Below, in pieces: positions 1 to 6,872 of a stretch of 31,081 nucleotides of DNA. A model generated the notes under the pieces. It ran no database searches and was not told the DNA's origin. It saw only the letters and a program-made list of their open reading frames with translations. Source of the stretch: a virus; the IMG/VR virus record IMGVR_UViG_3300025769_000517, positions 1 to 31,081 of that record. One strand, 5' to 3'. A program made the translations under genes and the position numbers. How positions within the stretch are numbered: position 1 is the first letter of the stretch; each line of letters opens with the position of its first letter.

Positions 1-2
1 CA

Positions 3-41
3 AATTTTACAGCACTTTCAACAAAAGGATTAAATTTATAA
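3..41 (+). CDS. C-terminal end of an upstream tail-fibre-like gene (partial)
   Basis: The third reading frame is open from the window edge to a TAA that shares its last base with the ATG at 41 (TAATG). This overlap style recurs throughout this phage. The visible tail reads NFTALSTKGLNL, which fits the end of a marine phage fibre or adaptor protein. Only 12 residues are visible, and the frame of the next gene is also open to the edge, so the assignment is tentative. Confidence 0.4.
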   Translation, partial: NFTALSTKGLNL

Positions 42-1078
42 TGGCATACACAACAATTAATAAATCTACAGATTATTTTAATACTAAACTTTATACAGGA
101 ACAGGTGCAAATTTATCTATAACAGGAGTTGGTCATCAACCAGATTTTACTTGGATTAAAAATAGAGCAAATACAGATGACCATAATTTATTTGATGTTC
201 TTAGAGGATTTTCTACTGATTCTTTACTACGTTCTAATACCAGTGGTGCAGCAACAGATACTACTGAGGGAATTAAATCTTTTGATAGTGATGGATTTAG
301 TTTAGGTAATAATGGTTCTTCAAATGGTAATGGTCAAGGAATGGTATCATGGAACTGGAAAGCAAATGGTGCAGGTTCATCAAACACAGATGGAAGCATA
401 ACCTCAACTGTTAGTGCTAATGCTACAAGTGGATTTAGTATTGTGTCTTATACAGGAAATGGCTCTGCTGGTGCAACGATTGGTCATGGATTAGGTTCAG
501 CACCATCAATGATAATAGCTAAAAGAAGAAGTGCAGTCGAAGATTGGGGAATTTATCATCAATCTATGGGTGCAAGTAAATATATAAATTTAAACACAAC
601 TGCAGCAGAACAATCATCTACAAGTAGATGGAATGGAACTGAACCAACTTCTTCTGTTTTTTCAGTAAATACTCATGGCTCAGTAAATGGAAGTGGAGAT
701 ACTTACATAGCCTACTGCTTCGCAGAGAAACAAGGTTATAGCAAGTTTGGTTCTTACGTTGGTAATGAAAGTACAAATGGTTCATATATTTATTTGGGAT
801 TTAAACCCTCATTCGTTCTATTTAAAAAGACAACTGGAAGTGCAGGCGATTGGCAACTTTGGGATAATAAAAGAGACCCTATAAATCCAGTAGAAAAAGC
901 AATGCACCCTAATGCTAATGGTGGGGCATCAACAGACCAAGACATAGATTTTTTAAGTAATGGTTTTAAATTAAGAAGCAATACGTCTCATTTAAATGCA
1001 AGTGGAGTAGTTTTTATATATATGGCATTTGGTCAATCATTAGTAGGTTCAAACAATGTACCATGTACAGCGAGGTAA
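41..1078 (+). CDS. Tail fibre / receptor-binding type protein (DUF7483-like)
   Basis: 345 aa, rich in G, S, T and N with alternating hydrophobic residues, as in beta-rich phage adhesins. The N-terminal block (YTGTGANLSITGVGHQPDFTW, residues about 18-38, followed by IKNR) and a related block further in (SYTGNGSAGATIGHGLGSAP, about 145-165) look like repeats of one domain that I associate with marine phage DUF7483 proteins. It probably lies on the virion surface and contacts the host. An AAAGGATT ribosome site precedes the ATG. Conserved marine phage fibre genes follow directly. The host receptor cannot be read from the sequence, and the family name is from memory. Confidence 0.65.
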   Translation: MAYTTINKSTDYFNTKLYTGTGANLSITGVGHQPDFTWIKNRANTDDHNLFDVLRGFSTDSLLRSNTSGAATDTTEGIKSFDSDGFSLGNNGSSNGNGQGMVSWNWKANGAGSSNTDGSITSTVSANATSGFSIVSYTGNGSAGATIGHGLGSAPSMIIAKRRSAVEDWGIYHQSMGASKYINLNTTAAEQSSTSRWNGTEPTSSVFSVNTHGSVNGSGDTYIAYCFAEKQGYSKFGSYVGNESTNGSYIYLGFKPSFVLFKKTTGSAGDWQLWDNKRDPINPVEKAMHPNANGGASTDQDIDFLSNGFKLRSNTSHLNASGVVFIYMAFGQSLVGSNNVPCTAR

Positions 1079-1085
1079 ATAGAAT

Positions 1086-1373
1086 ATGACAAAAGCAAGA
1101 GACATAGCAGACATAGCAAGTAATCTTTCAGCCAATGCTGGTAAAGCAATCCTGGTTAAAGATGATGGATCTGAATTAATATTCGGTAATGCCAGCTCAG
1201 CAGAGGTTTATGGCTTAGTTAAAAATGGCAACAATTTGAATGTTATTACTACAAATCAAGGAGCAGATAATATTTCAAATACTACTTACAATAGTTTTGA
1301 TGAAACTATCTTTGCAGCAAGTGGTTTTGTTTTTAGCATTAATTCAAGCGGCAATCTTATAGCTACTATCTAG
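1086..1373 (+). CDS. Small tail-fibre-associated protein
   Basis: 95 aa beginning MTKARDIADIASN, a short N-terminal segment that recurs at the start of many marine phage tail-fibre proteins. The rest is beta-prone and rich in N, S and G. It starts 7 nt after the preceding fibre gene. Its stop codon lies inside the stem of a terminator hairpin. It may be a small accessory fibre subunit or an adaptor for its neighbours. No catalytic motif is visible. Confidence 0.55.
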   Translation: MTKARDIADIASNLSANAGKAILVKDDGSELIFGNASSAEVYGLVKNGNNLNVITTNQGADNISNTTYNSFDETIFAASGFVFSINSSGNLIATI

Positions 1374-1397
1374 AACAATAAATGTTCTAGTTTTTAT
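1370..1397 (+). terminator. Rho-independent terminator between fibre genes
   Basis: A perfect 8-bp stem (CTAGAACA at 1370-1377 with TGTTCTAG at 1383-1390) has a 5-nt loop and is followed by TTTTTATT. The stop codon of the gene at 1086-1373 is within the 5' arm. It probably lowers expression of the downstream fibre and lysis genes relative to those upstream. Confidence 0.75.
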
Positions 1398-1426
1398 TAC
1401 AGGCTATTTACTATAAAGGAGAAAAT

Positions 1427-2314
1427 ATGAGTACATTAGATTTGGGAAAAATTAAACTGGTATGGCGTGGACCATACGATAACTCAACTGCATACACACC
1501 AGACGATGTTGTGTCTAGCGGAGGGTCAAGCTATATTTGCATCCTCGCATCAACTGGCAATGCTGTCACTAACACGACTTACTGGAATGTATTAGCTCAA
1601 GCTGGAACGGATGGAACAGATGTAGGAACAACTTTAACTACCCAGGGAGATATTTTATATCGTGATGGTAGCGGATTACAAAGACTAGCTGCGGGTACTT
1701 CTGGTCAAGTTTTACAAACTGGTGGCTCTGGTGCTAATCCAAGTTGGGGAACAGTATCATCTGACTTTGTAAGATTAGGAACAACTACTTTATCTTCTGG
1801 TGCAAATGCTATCGTTTTAGATAGTATTTTTAGTTCAACATACGAAGCATATAGAATAAATATTATAAATTATAGAACAAACCAAGGTAATGGACAACCT
1901 AGAATACTTTGGCGAGCAGGCTCTAGTGATATAAGTGAAAACTGGTCATCAGTTTATAACTATACTTATGGAAATTGGAATAGCACTAGCGGTAGTCTTG
2001 GTGGTGGTTATAAAAAATATACTACTGAAGGTGGTTACATTGGAAATACTTGGGATTTTCCTGATGAAGGAAATCATTTTTCTTATGATATATTTTTATC
2101 AGATGGTCAAAAACCAACAATGTATGGTTTTTCTACTGGAAAACAACTTTCAAGTGATGCGGGTACACACTGGTTAATGTATGGTTCTATGATGAGTGCT
2201 ACTGATGTTAATATGGGAAGTAGCTCGCATACTGGAGTTAAAATATATGCCATGAACTCTGCAACAATTCAAGCAGGTTGTAAAATGGTAGTTTATGGAA
2301 TGAAACATAGTTAA
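1427..2314 (+). CDS. Tail fibre protein with N-terminal chitin/carbohydrate-binding-like module
   Basis: 295 aa. Residues about 13-55 (WRGPYDNSTAYTPDDVV, then SYICI and YW) match the aromatic pattern of CBM5/12-type carbohydrate-binding modules found at the start of many phage fibres. Residues about 70-110 carry a GDILYRDGSGLQRLAAGTSG collagen/fibre-type linker, and the C-terminal half is a Y-, W- and S-rich beta domain. A strong ribosome site (AAAGGAGAAAAT) precedes the ATG after the terminator at 1370. It is likely a sugar-binding fibre or side tail protein. The ligand is unknown. Confidence 0.65.
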   Translation: MSTLDLGKIKLVWRGPYDNSTAYTPDDVVSSGGSSYICILASTGNAVTNTTYWNVLAQAGTDGTDVGTTLTTQGDILYRDGSGLQRLAAGTSGQVLQTGGSGANPSWGTVSSDFVRLGTTTLSSGANAIVLDSIFSSTYEAYRINIINYRTNQGNGQPRILWRAGSSDISENWSSVYNYTYGNWNSTSGSLGGGYKKYTTEGGYIGNTWDFPDEGNHFSYDIFLSDGQKPTMYGFSTGKQLSSDAGTHWLMYGSMMSATDVNMGSSSHTGVKIYAMNSATIQAGCKMVVYGMKHS

Positions 2315-2323
2315 GGAGATAAA

Positions 2324-2530
2324 ATGAAAATATGTATTAATAATGTTATAAGAGATATGACACCTGCTGAAGAAGAAGCACATAACAAACTTTGTGAGAT
2401 TGCTTCTGCAAATGCAGTAGAAGAACAAACAGCTCAAGAAAATTTAGCAAATCTTAAAGCTAGTGCTAAAGCAAAGTTAATAGCTGGAGAAGCTTTAACT
2501 GCGGAAGAGGCAGATACAATAGTTTTATAA
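2324..2530 (+). CDS. Small helical protein after tail fibre gene
   Basis: 68 aa, predicted mostly alpha-helical (MTPAEEEAHNKL, then AKAKLIAGEALTAEEADTIV). The C-terminal KAKLIAGExLTxEEAD pattern is common in small proteins next to phage fibre genes and may mark a fibre-assembly or chaperone role, but this is inference from position. A GGAGAT ribosome site precedes it. Confidence 0.6.
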   Translation: MKICINNVIRDMTPAEEEAHNKLCEIASANAVEEQTAQENLANLKASAKAKLIAGEALTAEEADTIVL

Positions 2531-2534
2531 TTCA

Positions 2535-2750
2535 ATGAAAGTGTTGCTGACTATGATTATGTGCAGCAACATACATTCAATGTGTTTAGATCCACATCCT
2601 CTTTCTTACCATGACACTATGTATGATTGTCTAATGAGTGGTTATGAAGAGGCATCCAAAAAACAAATAGAAGTAGGTAAGGAAGACACTAAAAAATATG
2701 AGGTGTTTGTAAAGTTTTCTTGTACCTGGGAGCAAACAAATAATGCGTAA
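2535..2750 (+). CDS. Conserved small phage protein with N-terminal hydrophobic segment
   Basis: 71 aa. Residues 1-20 (MKVLLTMIMCSNIHSMCLDP) are hydrophobic and Cys-rich like a short signal or anchor. The remainder is a soluble segment with a conserved-looking YDC and KFSC pair that could form a disulfide if exported. I recognise similar proteins beside lysis genes of marine podoviruses, but no function is assigned. Its stop overlaps the next start by 8 nt. Confidence 0.6.
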   Translation: MKVLLTMIMCSNIHSMCLDPHPLSYHDTMYDCLMSGYEEASKKQIEVGKEDTKKYEVFVKFSCTWEQTNNA

Positions 2751-2976
2751 ACGTAAAACAACTACTAAGAATCAAGAAGATATGAATGCTTTAAAAATAT
2801 CTTACCATGAAAAGGTTTGCCAGGAGCGCATGAAAACTATTTTTAAAGTATTAGATGAAATGCGAAAAGACGTTAAAGAATTAAAAGCCGATATGAATCG
2901 GGGTAAAGGTGCCGCTGCAATTATAATATTAATTGGAGGTTTACTTGGCTCGATCTTTTACTACTTCACGAAATAG
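2743..2976 (+). CDS. C-terminally anchored coiled-coil protein (holin/haemolysin XhlA-like candidate)
   Basis: 77 aa: a basic N-terminus, an amphipathic coiled-coil-like stretch (about 20-52, RMKTIFKVLDEMRKDVKELK) and a single C-terminal transmembrane helix (about 57-75, AAAIIILIGGLLGSIFYYF). This layout resembles XhlA-type lysis proteins. The genes around it (TM proteins, lysozyme) support a lysis role. The 3' end of the gene contains the ribosome site of the next gene. Confidence 0.55.
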   Translation: MRKRKTTTKNQEDMNALKISYHEKVCQERMKTIFKVLDEMRKDVKELKADMNRGKGAAAIIILIGGLLGSIFYYFTK

Positions 2977-3244
2977 AAACACCGCTGCCGTAGGCTTATC
3001 GAATGAGCTGCTTGCTCAATCTCATTTTGCAAAGGATCCAAACTTAATTGTTTTCGTTCCTGCAGGTGGTCTTGGACCAATCGATATACTTACGCTTAAC
3101 ATCAAAACAGGGGAGTACCAAGCTTATGACGTTAAGACTCAAAACTATCGAAGATCTGGAACAAAGATCTATCGAGCTAAAACAAAAGAGCAAAATAAAC
3201 TAGGTGTCAAAATTCTTAACTTTGACCCGAGAAAGGATAAATGA
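2945..3244 (+). CDS. Small PD-(D/E)XK endonuclease-like protein
   Basis: 99 aa. The core GPIDI (D47), followed by YDVKTQ (D62-x-K64), matches the PD-(D/E)XK nuclease signature, with N20-E21 as a possible helix-1 acid. The start chosen is TTG at 2945, because GGAGG lies 5 nt upstream at 2935-2939. A TTG at 2933 lies before that site. The start is inside the preceding TM gene, which implies translational coupling. It may act as a Holliday-junction or debranching nuclease during packaging, or in host DNA breakdown. Its place in the lysis cluster is unusual. Confidence 0.6.
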   Translation: MARSFTTSRNRNTAAVGLSNELLAQSHFAKDPNLIVFVPAGGLGPIDILTLNIKTGEYQAYDVKTQNYRRSGTKIYRAKTKEQNKLGVKILNFDPRKDK

Positions 3245-3247
3245 TTT

Positions 3248-3685
3248 ATGGAAGATGTTAAAGAAAGAATCCGACAACATGAGGGGTTTAGGCGTTCTGT
3301 CTATTCCGATAGCTTGGGTTTCGCTACTATTGGTTATGGTCATTTGGTATTACCTACCGATAACTTTGTTGAGGGTGTGGAGTATTCTAAAGAAGAGCTT
3401 GATGCTGTGTTTGATAAAGACTTTCAAATTGCTCTCACTTCTGCTGATGAGCTGTTGGAAGAAATAGATCCTAACGAAAAATTTACTACAATTAGAGGAT
3501 TGATTTGCGAGATGTGTTTCCAGCTGGGAAAACCTCGAGTATCTAAATTTAAAAAAATGTGGGAGGGTATTAGAGCTGCAGACTATAATAAAGCTGCGGA
3601 TGAGATGATTGATAGTGCCTGGCATAAACAAACAACTAAAAGATGTGAAGAGTTAGCTGGCATAATGAGGAGCTGCGCATCATGA
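3248..3685 (+). CDS. Endolysin, T4-type lysozyme (GH24)
   Basis: 145 aa. The N-terminal HEGFRRSVYSDSLGFATIGYGH block is the GH24 signature, with the catalytic triad positions E12, D21 and T27 all present. Such enzymes cleave the MurNAc-GlcNAc bond of peptidoglycan at the end of infection. No signal peptide or SAR domain is visible, so release should depend on a holin such as a neighbouring TM protein. Length is usual for the compact family. It overlaps the next gene by 4 nt (ATGA). Confidence 0.9.
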   Translation: MEDVKERIRQHEGFRRSVYSDSLGFATIGYGHLVLPTDNFVEGVEYSKEELDAVFDKDFQIALTSADELLEEIDPNEKFTTIRGLICEMCFQLGKPRVSKFKKMWEGIRAADYNKAADEMIDSAWHKQTTKRCEELAGIMRSCAS

Positions 3686-4050
3686 TCCATCTATTAAAAA
3701 TATTTAATAATCCTGTCACAAAACTTGTATTAAATAAAGGATCTGAATATTTAAAACATCGTGCAGAGAAAGTTAAAACAATTAGAGCTGCTGAAATAGA
3801 GGCAGCTAAAGATACAGATCTAGCTAGAATCAAAAGCCAGGATAACTCGATTAAAGATGAGGTGTTAATGTTTTGGCTAATCGGTATGTTAAGTACAGGT
3901 TGGTTCCCTGCTACTAGAGATAACTTTAGAGAGTGGGTATCGATTATTAATGATTTGCCAGACTCAGTTTGGTATCTGGTTATTATAGTTTTTACTGCAA
4001 GCTTTGGTTCCAAAGTCACTAAGTCTGTTCTTGATCGAAAGAAAAAGTAA
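3682..4050 (+). CDS. Holin candidate (two TM segments, GTA-holin-like)
   Basis: 122 aa: an amphipathic, charged N-terminal half (RAAEIEAAKDTDLARIKSQD) followed by hydrophobic segments at about 61-76 and 95-110 and a basic tail (LDRKKK). This resembles the holin family with an AxxELAKI-like helix before TM segments found in gene-transfer agents and marine phages. It overlaps the lysozyme stop by 4 nt, and its ribosome site (GGAGCTGC) is inside the lysozyme gene. It is the best holin candidate here. Confidence 0.55.
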   Translation: MIHLLKIFNNPVTKLVLNKGSEYLKHRAEKVKTIRAAEIEAAKDTDLARIKSQDNSIKDEVLMFWLIGMLSTGWFPATRDNFREWVSIINDLPDSVWYLVIIVFTASFGSKVTKSVLDRKKK

Positions 4051-4194
4051 ATGGCTCGTATCAAGTTTGATATTACTAAACAGCCACACGAACGGATCCC
4101 AAAGAAAACAAGTATTGGCAGACGACCCAAATTCTCAAGTATGAATAAACATAAGAAGAGATCTTGGAAAGCAAAGAATAGAGGTGGAATGTGA
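4051..4194 (+). CDS. Very basic 47-aa conserved phage protein
   Basis: ATG directly follows the stop of the preceding gene. The 47 residues are strongly basic (IPKKTSIGRRPKFSS, then MNKHKKRSWKAKNRG). I recognise this small protein from several marine podovirus lysis regions. Its function is unknown, and binding to nucleic acid or membrane is only suggested by charge. The next gene starts with GTG inside its last codons. Confidence 0.7.
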   Translation: MARIKFDITKQPHERIPKKTSIGRRPKFSSMNKHKKRSWKAKNRGGM

Positions 4195-4544
4195 AAAATA
4201 TTAAGTTATCTGAAAATACTGGAATACAACTTCCAGCTAAAAATTTAATAGCTATTGTAGCTGGTGCAATTTTAGCAACAGTTTCTTTCTTTGAATTAGA
4301 AAATAGAATTAGCTCATTAGAAACTGCTGATACTTTATTTCAAGCTGATCTTTTAAAAAAGGCTGAGCAAGAACCTAAGAACCTAGAGATGTATATGTTG
4401 ATTGAACATCTTGCGGGACAAATAGAAAGTATTGAAAAAGAGATTGAGGCAAGCAGATATAACAAAGTTAATATCGATCACATAAAAGAACAAGTAAACG
4501 TTCTACAAAAACAAATAGATAAATTAAGAAACGGAAGTCATTAA
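4191..4544 (+). CDS. TM plus coiled-coil lysis-region protein (i-spanin-like candidate)
   Basis: 117 aa with one TM segment near the N-terminus (about 18-35, NLIAIVAGAILATVSFFE), then a long charged helical region with heptad-like spacing (LETADTLFQADLLKKAEQ; HIKEQVNVLQKQIDKLR). A single TM and a periplasmic coiled coil are the layout of Rz-type spanins, and the following gene could be a partner. The GTG start at 4191 overlaps the previous stop. Similar proteins are known to me from pelagiphages, without proven function. Confidence 0.55.
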   Translation: MKNIKLSENTGIQLPAKNLIAIVAGAILATVSFFELENRISSLETADTLFQADLLKKAEQEPKNLEMYMLIEHLAGQIESIEKEIEASRYNKVNIDHIKEQVNVLQKQIDKLRNGSH

Positions 4545-4757
4545 ATGGAACAAACAATTATAGCTTTACTTCTCCTGGTCAACAATGAGATTAAGGAGGC
4601 AAGATTGCAGCCAGATTTAAGTACCTGTTTAAAAGGTAAAAGAATTGCAAACAGAAATATTTCAGACAATGTAGAATATAGATGTATTAAATCAAAAGCT
4701 GAGCTTGAAAAAAATATTGATGGCTCATACTCAATTAAAAAACTTATAGTAGAATAA
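4545..4757 (+). CDS. Small exported-type protein in lysis cluster
   Basis: 70 aa. A hydrophobic N-terminus (TIIALLLLVNN) precedes a soluble part with two cysteines (TCLKGKR; YRCIKS). There is no clear lipobox. It begins on the base after the preceding stop, and its own stop shares a base with the next ATG. It might be the outer partner of the TM plus coiled-coil protein, but that is inference from position. Confidence 0.55.
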   Translation: MEQTIIALLLLVNNEIKEARLQPDLSTCLKGKRIANRNISDNVEYRCIKSKAELEKNIDGSYSIKKLIVE

Positions 4758-4912
4758 TGATAGATAGATTTTTATATAATTGCTTTGCAGCTCTAGACAC
4801 TTTTTCTAATTTCTTATTTGGTTGGATGGAACCCAAGTATTGTAAGTGCAATATTAATACTGGATCCAAAAGAAAATGTAAGAGATGTGGATGCAAAAGA
4901 AAACACAAATAA
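4757..4912 (+). CDS. 51-aa Cys-rich basic protein (possible zinc-knuckle)
   Basis: Starts by TAATG overlap with the preceding gene. It has a hydrophobic/aromatic N-terminal half (RFLYNCFAALDTF, then LFGWMEP) and a basic tail with cysteines at 29, 31, 41, 44 and 46 (YCKC, then CKRCGCKRKHK), suitable for metal binding. It is the last gene before attP. I do not recognise a family. Composition and the overlapped start support it being real. Confidence 0.55.
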   Translation: MIDRFLYNCFAALDTFSNFLFGWMEPKYCKCNINTGSKRKCKRCGCKRKHK

Positions 4913-4914
4913 AC

Positions 4915-4944
4915 TTGTGTTAGACTTGTGTTAAAATCGTGTTT
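4915..4944 (+). repeat. attP left arm: three 8-bp repeats at 11-bp phasing
   Basis: TTGTGTTA at 4915-4922, TTGTGTTA at 4926-4933 and TCGTGTTT at 4937-4944 lie exactly 11 bp apart. The same motif, same orientation and same 11-bp step occurs on the other side of the tRNA core (5142, 5153). This is the arrangement expected for integrase arm-type binding sites. That role is inference. Confidence 0.55.
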
Positions 4945-4960
4945 CAAACTGAAACATGAT
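4936..4960 (-). terminator. Hairpin beyond attP on the int side transcript
   Basis: A 10-bp stem with one G:T pair (4936-4945 with 4951-4960) and a 5-nt loop. Read leftward, it is followed by a short T-run (TTTTAAC). It would end or process the leftward recombinase transcript after it has crossed attP. The short T-run makes termination strength uncertain. Confidence 0.35.
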
Positions 4961-5059
4961 TGTAAAATAAAGCTTATTGTATAGGTATATTTGCTAATAC
5001 TTTTTAATCTAAAACAGGTTGTTTCTGTTGATACAAAATAATAGTATTAGATTTAAGAG

Positions 5060-5109
5060 TCGGTTTTCTAAACCGAGGGTCGGAGGTTCGAATCCTCCAG
5101 GGCGCGCCA
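5060..5109 (+). other. attP: attP core: 3' half of tRNA-Arg(TCT)
   Basis: The segment folds as the 3' half of a tRNA. It has an anticodon stem (TCGGT/ACCGA), loop TTTCTAA with anticodon TCT at 5067-5069, a 5-nt variable region, T-arm GGAGG-TTCGAAT-CCTCC, acceptor strand AGGGCGC, discriminator G and CCA. The D-arm and 5' acceptor strand are absent, so this is not a working tRNA gene. It is the sequence a tRNA-targeting phage carries to restore the host gene after integration. Phage genes on both sides mark it as attP rather than attL or attR. Confidence 0.85.
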
Positions 5110-5141
5110 TTTATCTAACTTTTTTTATTTGGTAAATTAAT

Positions 5142-5160
5142 TTGTGTAAGAATTGTGTTA
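5142..5160 (+). repeat. attP right arm: two 8-bp repeats at 11-bp phasing
   Basis: TTGTGTAA at 5142-5149 and TTGTGTTA at 5153-5160 repeat the left-arm motif in the same orientation with the same 11-bp step. They are likely recombinase arm sites or sites for an accessory bending factor. Confidence 0.55.
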
Positions 5161-5161
5161 A

Positions 5162-5191
5162 GCGGGGATAAGAATCCCCGCCTTTTTTTTT
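5162..5191 (+). terminator. Strong Rho-independent terminator ending the late/lysis transcript
   Basis: A perfect 8-bp GC-rich stem (GCGGGGAT at 5162-5169, ATCCCCGC at 5174-5181), loop AAGA, then CTTTTTTTTT. It faces the plus-strand transcript that comes out of the lysis genes and crosses attP. It shields the convergent leftward operon, whose last stop codon is 10 nt away. Confidence 0.9.
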
Positions 5192-5200
5192 GCTATAAAC

Positions 5201-5686
5201 TTATGCAAATTTTTTATTATCTTCTTCAATATAACTATCTGCAACTGGCTCTTTAAAAGTATTTTGATAAGCCATTTCTCGTTCAAGCTTTGGCAGAACA
5301 GGAGCGTAATTATTCTGCAGCCTTTGCTCTTCCTCGATATTAAGATCTATTTCTTTCCACTTCTTGTAGATCATGCCGTGTTTTGTATGGTCTATATCGG
5401 CAAGTAGATCCTCTGGTTTACCAGCAAAAAATTTATTAATATCGTATCCCTCAGTTTTACATAAGAAGAATAGCCTATCAGCTGATATGCCGTTGGCAGC
5501 TTTCTCGTACTTCTGTATCTGTTGGAACGTTAAGTTTTGTTTTTCTGCTATCTTAGATTGAGTCTTAACATTTGGGATCGCTTTCTCAGATCCGTCTCCA
5601 TGTTTAATGATCTTATCTAAGTGTCTTAATGCAAACATAACTTTTGCTATATTTGCTTTCTCAAGTAGTATTGCGCTAATAATCAT
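5201..5686 (-). CDS. HTH (XRE-type) regulator linked to integrase
   Basis: 161 aa from the ATG at 5686, chosen because GGAGGAGCT lies just upstream. An ATG at 5698 would put this ribosome site inside the gene. Residues about 43-80 (TQSKIAEKQNLTFQQIQKYE, then AANGISADRLFFL) are a classic XRE helix-turn-helix with QQIQKYE as recognition helix. The C-terminal part is charged and helical with no known domain. It overlaps the integrase 3' end by 11 nt, so the two are probably translated together. It may control integration or act as a directionality factor. Confidence 0.75.
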   Translation of the reverse strand: MIISAILLEKANIAKVMFALRHLDKIIKHGDGSEKAIPNVKTQSKIAEKQNLTFQQIQKYEKAANGISADRLFFLCKTEGYDINKFFAGKPEDLLADIDHTKHGMIYKKWKEIDLNIEEEQRLQNNYAPVLPKLEREMAYQNTFKEPVADSYIEEDNKKFA

Positions 5687-6872
5687 TAGCTCCTCCATTG
5701 GTTATTAGATTATTTAGTGCAGCGGTTCTTTTGTTTTTATTCAAATCAGATAAAGGCTTTTGATAGAAACCTTTAAATGTTTTCAATTCTTTTTCCCATC
5801 CATATCTTGCAGCGAATGAGGCATCATCCAAGACTCTCTTAGCGTACATAACTGATGCGCTAAACTTTCTAAAAGGAGAGGCTCCCTTGTGCCATTCGAC
5901 TCCAACTCTAGCAGCTGCTTTCTTAACTATACTTGCAGCATATTCTTTTCTGTATGGAAAGACTCTTCTGTATTGTCTAGCAAAAGTCTTAGGATTAATT
6001 TGTATATCCATCCAAGCTTTTAATAACTGATATAATGTTGCAGTTATCTGAACTTGTCTTTTTCTTTTATCTGTCTTTAGATAGTTTGGTCTAAAATTAC
6101 TATCTCCATCTAGTGAATGCTTAACATCGATCACATAGAATCCTTGCTCTTCATCTTGGTAAACATCCTCGTAGCAAACACCAAGAGCTGCGCTTAGCTC
6201 TATTCCAGTTTCTGCTAACATGTGGACCCATGCTTTTTTACCTGGGTGTGTTTCTGAATTAATCATATTAAAGACTTCATTAGATTTAGGCAGCCAGTTA
6301 TCTTTAGGTGCAGCTCTGTTTTCTAATTGTCTAGGATGAAACTCAAATGCTAAGATCTCTTCAATCTCAATGTTCCATTCCTGGTCTTTACAAAAGATCA
6401 AAAAGTTTTTGAAATATCTTAATGCTCTATTAACTACAAGCTTACCTATCTTTTCCTTGGTTCTGATACCATTGGATACCTTACAGCTTGTTAGTAAGCC
6501 ATGCTTGGTGCTTAGAGCGCCATGTTTAAAATCTGATGCCTTGTACTCATCTAAGTACGTTTTGCTAATATACGGCTGGATATGGGACTCTAATATAGAG
6601 ATATATCCATCTTTAGTCTTAGATTCTAGATCTGGCTCAGATCTTATAGATTTAAAGTATTCTTTAAAAGCATAGTCAAAAGTAATTCTATTAGTCTCTA
6701 CTGGTTCCATTTTTATACCCAGCTCATCTAGTGATTTTGTTAAGCAATCCTTTTCAAATTTGATTGCCTCTCTTTTTTTATTGATAGGGAAAGATCCAAC
6801 AGTAAATTCTTTACCACCTACCTTAACGTAAACTTTATACTTATTACCATTCTTAGCTGTTCTTGTTTCCAC
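5676..6872 (-). CDS. int: Tyrosine recombinase / integrase with atypical active site
   Basis: 398 aa: an N-terminal arm-binding-like part (YKVYVKVGGKEFTVGSFP), SAM-like core-binding domain (about 62-165) and C-terminal catalytic domain. The Tyr nucleophile context (KGFYQKP, Y370), box II Arg (SPFR, R335) and beta-hairpin Lys (LKTDKRKRQV, K266) are visible. The box I position normally Arg (TGxR) is Glu (TGIE, E225), and the box II His is Ser (S332). The start is GTG at 6872 with GGAGAAAGGAAAAC before it. Located next to attP, it should integrate the phage into a tRNA-Arg gene. The active-site changes are noted as a finding. Confidence 0.85.
   Translation of the reverse strand: METRTAKNGNKYKVYVKVGGKEFTVGSFPINKKREAIKFEKDCLTKSLDELGIKMEPVETNRITFDYAFKEYFKSIRSEPDLESKTKDGYISILESHIQPYISKTYLDEYKASDFKHGALSTKHGLLTSCKVSNGIRTKEKIGKLVVNRALRYFKNFLIFCKDQEWNIEIEEILAFEFHPRQLENRAAPKDNWLPKSNEVFNMINSETHPGKKAWVHMLAETGIELSAALGVCYEDVYQDEEQGFYVIDVKHSLDGDSNFRPNYLKTDKRKRQVQITATLYQLLKAWMDIQINPKTFARQYRRVFPYRKEYAASIVKKAAARVGVEWHKGASPFRKFSASVMYAKRVLDDASFAARYGWEKELKTFKGFYQKPLSDLNKNKRTAALNNLITNGGANDY

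Noticed and set aside
3204-3467. 87-residue plus-strand frame over the lysozyme start
   Set aside because: It lies out of frame over the well-supported GH24 gene and the end of the nuclease gene and has no ribosome site or family resemblance.
3636-4130. 164-residue minus-strand frame opposite the holin candidate
   Set aside because: It is antisense to two tightly packed plus-strand genes; there is no promoter or ribosome site, and its composition reflects the opposite strand.
5030-5109. Functional tRNA-Arg gene
   Set aside because: The anticodon arm, T-arm and CCA end are perfect, but the sequence upstream of 5060 has no D-arm and no 5' acceptor strand able to pair with AGGGCGC. It is an attachment-site fragment.
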